Positions 5,505 to 6,855 of a stretch of DNA of 6,855 nucleotides are shown piece after piece. This DNA is from CAZBQG01 sp964493945. Lineage in GTDB: Bacteria > Pseudomonadota > Alphaproteobacteria > Rhodospirillales > UBA2165. The stretch is taken from the NCBI GenBank assembly GCA_964493945.1, contig CAZBQG010000237.1, forward strand, positions 1 to 6,855, read 5' to 3'. How positions within the stretch are numbered: position 1 is the stretch's first letter; each line of letters opens with the position of its first letter. A model generated the notes under the pieces. That model saw nothing but the letters and a program-made list of their open reading frames with translations, searched no databases and was not told the DNA's origin. Both the position numbers and the translations under genes were made by a program.

Positions 5505-6725
5505 TTACATATCCAGCATGATGCGGCTGGGATCCTCGATGCATTCTTTGATGCGGACCAGGAATGAAACCGCCTCGCGCCCGTCCACGATGCGGTGATC
5601 ATAGCTCAGCGCCAGATACATCATGGGCCGGACCGTGATTTCTCCATCCACCACCACGGCACGCTCGACGATATTATGCATGCCTAGAATGCCCGATTGG
5701 GGCGGGTTGAGAATGGGGGTCGAAAGCATGGAGCCATAAATGCCCCCATTGGTGATGGTGAAGGTGCCGCCGGCCATTTCCTCGAGGCCCAGCTTTCCGT
5801 CCCGGGCCCGGCGTCCCATTTCGCCAATGGATTTCTCGACGCCGGCAAAGCTAAGCCGGTCCGCGTCGCGCAGTACGGGCACCACCAGACCTGCTCCCGT
5901 GCCGACGGCGATGCCGATATCGTAATGATCCTTATAGACCAGATCGTCGCCGTCGATTTCGGCATTGACGGCGGGAATATCCTGCAAGGCGACGATTGAC
6001 GCCTTGACGAAGAAGCTCATGAAGCCCACCCGGACGCCGTGCTTTTTCTCGAAATCATCGCGGTAACGGGCGCGCATTTCCATGACGGCGGACATGTCCA
6101 CTTCGTTGAAGGTGGTCAGCATGGCTGCCGTGTTCTGGGCCTCTTTCAGCCGTTCCGCGATGCGCCGGCGGAGCCGGGTCATGGGCACCCGTTCCTCGCG
6201 GGGCCCCGCCGGATGGCCGGGGATTTGATGAACGGCTTCGCCCGGATCGGCTGCCTTAGGTGGCGCTGCCGGCGCAGGCGCGCCTTGCAGATAATCCAGC
6301 ACGTCACCCTTGGTCAGCCGTCCGCCCCTACCCGTGGCCGGAATGATGGCCGGGTCAAGATGCTTTTCCTCGATCAATTTTCTAACGGCGGGCGACAAGG
6401 CGTGTTGGGTTTCCTCTAGATGAGGCGCTGGCGCGGGTGTGGGTGCTTCTTTCTTAGCCGGCGCTGGCTTGGCGGCTGCCTTGCCGCTGCCTGCCCCGAT
6501 GGAGCCCAGCAGCGCGCCCACTTCCACCTCGGCGCCCTCTTCGGCGTTGATTTCCAGGAGCGTGCCGGCCTCGGGCGCGTTGACTTCGACGGTTACCTTG
6601 TCGGTTTCCAACTCAAGCAACGGCTCATCGGCGGCGGCGGCATCGCCGACCGATTTGAACCAGGTGGCGACCGTCGCCTCGGTGAGGGATTCGCCTAATG
6701 TGGGTACCTTGATTTCAGTCGCCAT
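5505..6725 (-). CDS. sucB: Dihydrolipoyllysine succinyltransferase, E2 of 2-oxoglutarate dehydrogenase
   Basis: This 406-residue protein is close to the usual E2o length. It forms the core of the 2-oxoglutarate dehydrogenase complex and transfers the succinyl group from E1-bound intermediate via lipoyl-lysine to CoA in the TCA cycle. It has one lipoyl domain (about 1-77) with K43 in ETDK, an Ala/Pro/Lys-rich hinge (about 80-105), an E3/E1-binding domain (about 109-147, SPAVRKLIEE to GDVLDYL), a second Pro/Ala hinge, and a catalytic domain from about 178. The catalytic motif is SYDHRIVDG with H377 and D381, and TTFNEVDMS is typical of succinyl rather than acetyl transferases. ATG 6725 is supported by GAGG five bases upstream and by starting exactly at the lipoyl domain. 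An upstream in-frame ATG at 6821 would add 32 unlikely residues. lpdA follows after 17 bases, and sucA is expected off the right edge. Confidence 0.96.
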   Translation of the reverse strand: MATEIKVPTLGESLTEATVATWFKSVGDAAAADEPLLELETDKVTVEVNAPEAGTLLEINAEEGAEVEVGALLGSIGAGSGKAAAKPAPAKKEAPTPAPAPHLEETQHALSPAVRKLIEEKHLDPAIIPATGRGGRLTKGDVLDYLQGAPAPAAPPKAADPGEAVHQIPGHPAGPREERVPMTRLRRRIAERLKEAQNTAAMLTTFNEVDMSAVMEMRARYRDDFEKKHGVRVGFMSFFVKASIVALQDIPAVNAEIDGDDLVYKDHYDIGIAVGTGAGLVVPVLRDADRLSFAGVEKSIGEMGRRARDGKLGLEEMAGGTFTITNGGIYGSMLSTPILNPPQSGILGMHNIVERAVVVDGEITVRPMMYLALSYDHRIVDGREAVSFLVRIKECIEDPSRIMLDM

Positions 6726-6855
6726 GACTACCTCTGTTCGGGTCTCTCGGTGATTGAAGGGGAATTGAACGCGTTTAACCTTCCGCCATCTGCTGGAATG
6801 GCTGGCGCAAAATCTTTTCATCCCAGCTTAGGTTCTGTACTCAATTACCGCCTGA
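6726..6855 (-). other. sucB leader, possibly the tail of an upstream gene
   Basis: These 130 bases precede sucB on the minus strand. One frame entering from the right edge reads QAVIEYRT and then stops at 6830-6828. A second frame reads SGGN and then stops. Either could be the end of sucA, but too few residues are visible to decide. Read on the minus strand, a weak stem pairs CGCCA with TGGCG in the middle of the leader. No clear promoter is seen. If the first frame is genuine, about 100 bases separate it from sucB. Confidence 0.25.

Noticed and set aside
6726..6821. 32-residue N-terminal extension of SucB from an upstream ATG
   Set aside because: The lipoyl domain begins exactly at 6725, where a good ribosome site is present. 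The extension has no family counterpart.

Overview
The window is GC-rich, densely packed bacterial chromosome with mostly G/C third codon positions. The gene set fits an alphaproteobacterium, possibly Rhodospirillales-like. The evidence for this is the sucB-lpdA order, the protein sequence style and a fused AraC-HTH/O6-alkylguanine transferase; this is an inference, not a database match. Seven protein genes fill almost everything. No RNA gene, mobile element or CRISPR array is visible, and no gene-free stretch exceeds 300 bases.

Positions 1-133 look like the control region of a divergent gene pair. A strong Shine-Dalgarno sequence on the minus strand (12 to 7) points to a gene that starts just off the left edge. 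Two copies of an 11-base element (28-38 and 47-57), the first inside a near-perfect 17-bp palindrome, look like an operator.

Positions 134-2767 (+) hold three small metabolic enzymes in a row: a creatininase-family metal amidohydrolase, a DapA-superfamily Schiff-base aldolase/lyase and a dienelactone-hydrolase-family alpha/beta hydrolase. In the last two the catalytic residues are kept, while the residues that bind the classical substrate's carboxylate are replaced. In the first, one metal ligand is conservatively changed. This looks like an uncharacterised catabolic cassette, probably served by the operator region at the left, and it is the most interesting part of the window.

Positions 2781-3077 (-) encode a minimal stand-alone PilZ domain (c-di-GMP receptor). 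It is divergent from 3220-4068 (+), an Ada-like AraC-HTH/O6-methylguanine-DNA methyltransferase fusion that lacks the phosphotriester-sensing N-terminal Ada domain. A stem-loop and an Ada-box-like core lie in the intergenic region between them.

Positions 4072-6725 (-) carry sucB and lpdA, the E2 and E3 components of the 2-oxoglutarate dehydrogenase complex (TCA cycle), 17 nt apart and certainly co-transcribed. Transcription enters from the right, where sucA would be expected. lpdA and the ada-like gene converge with only 3 nt between stop codons.
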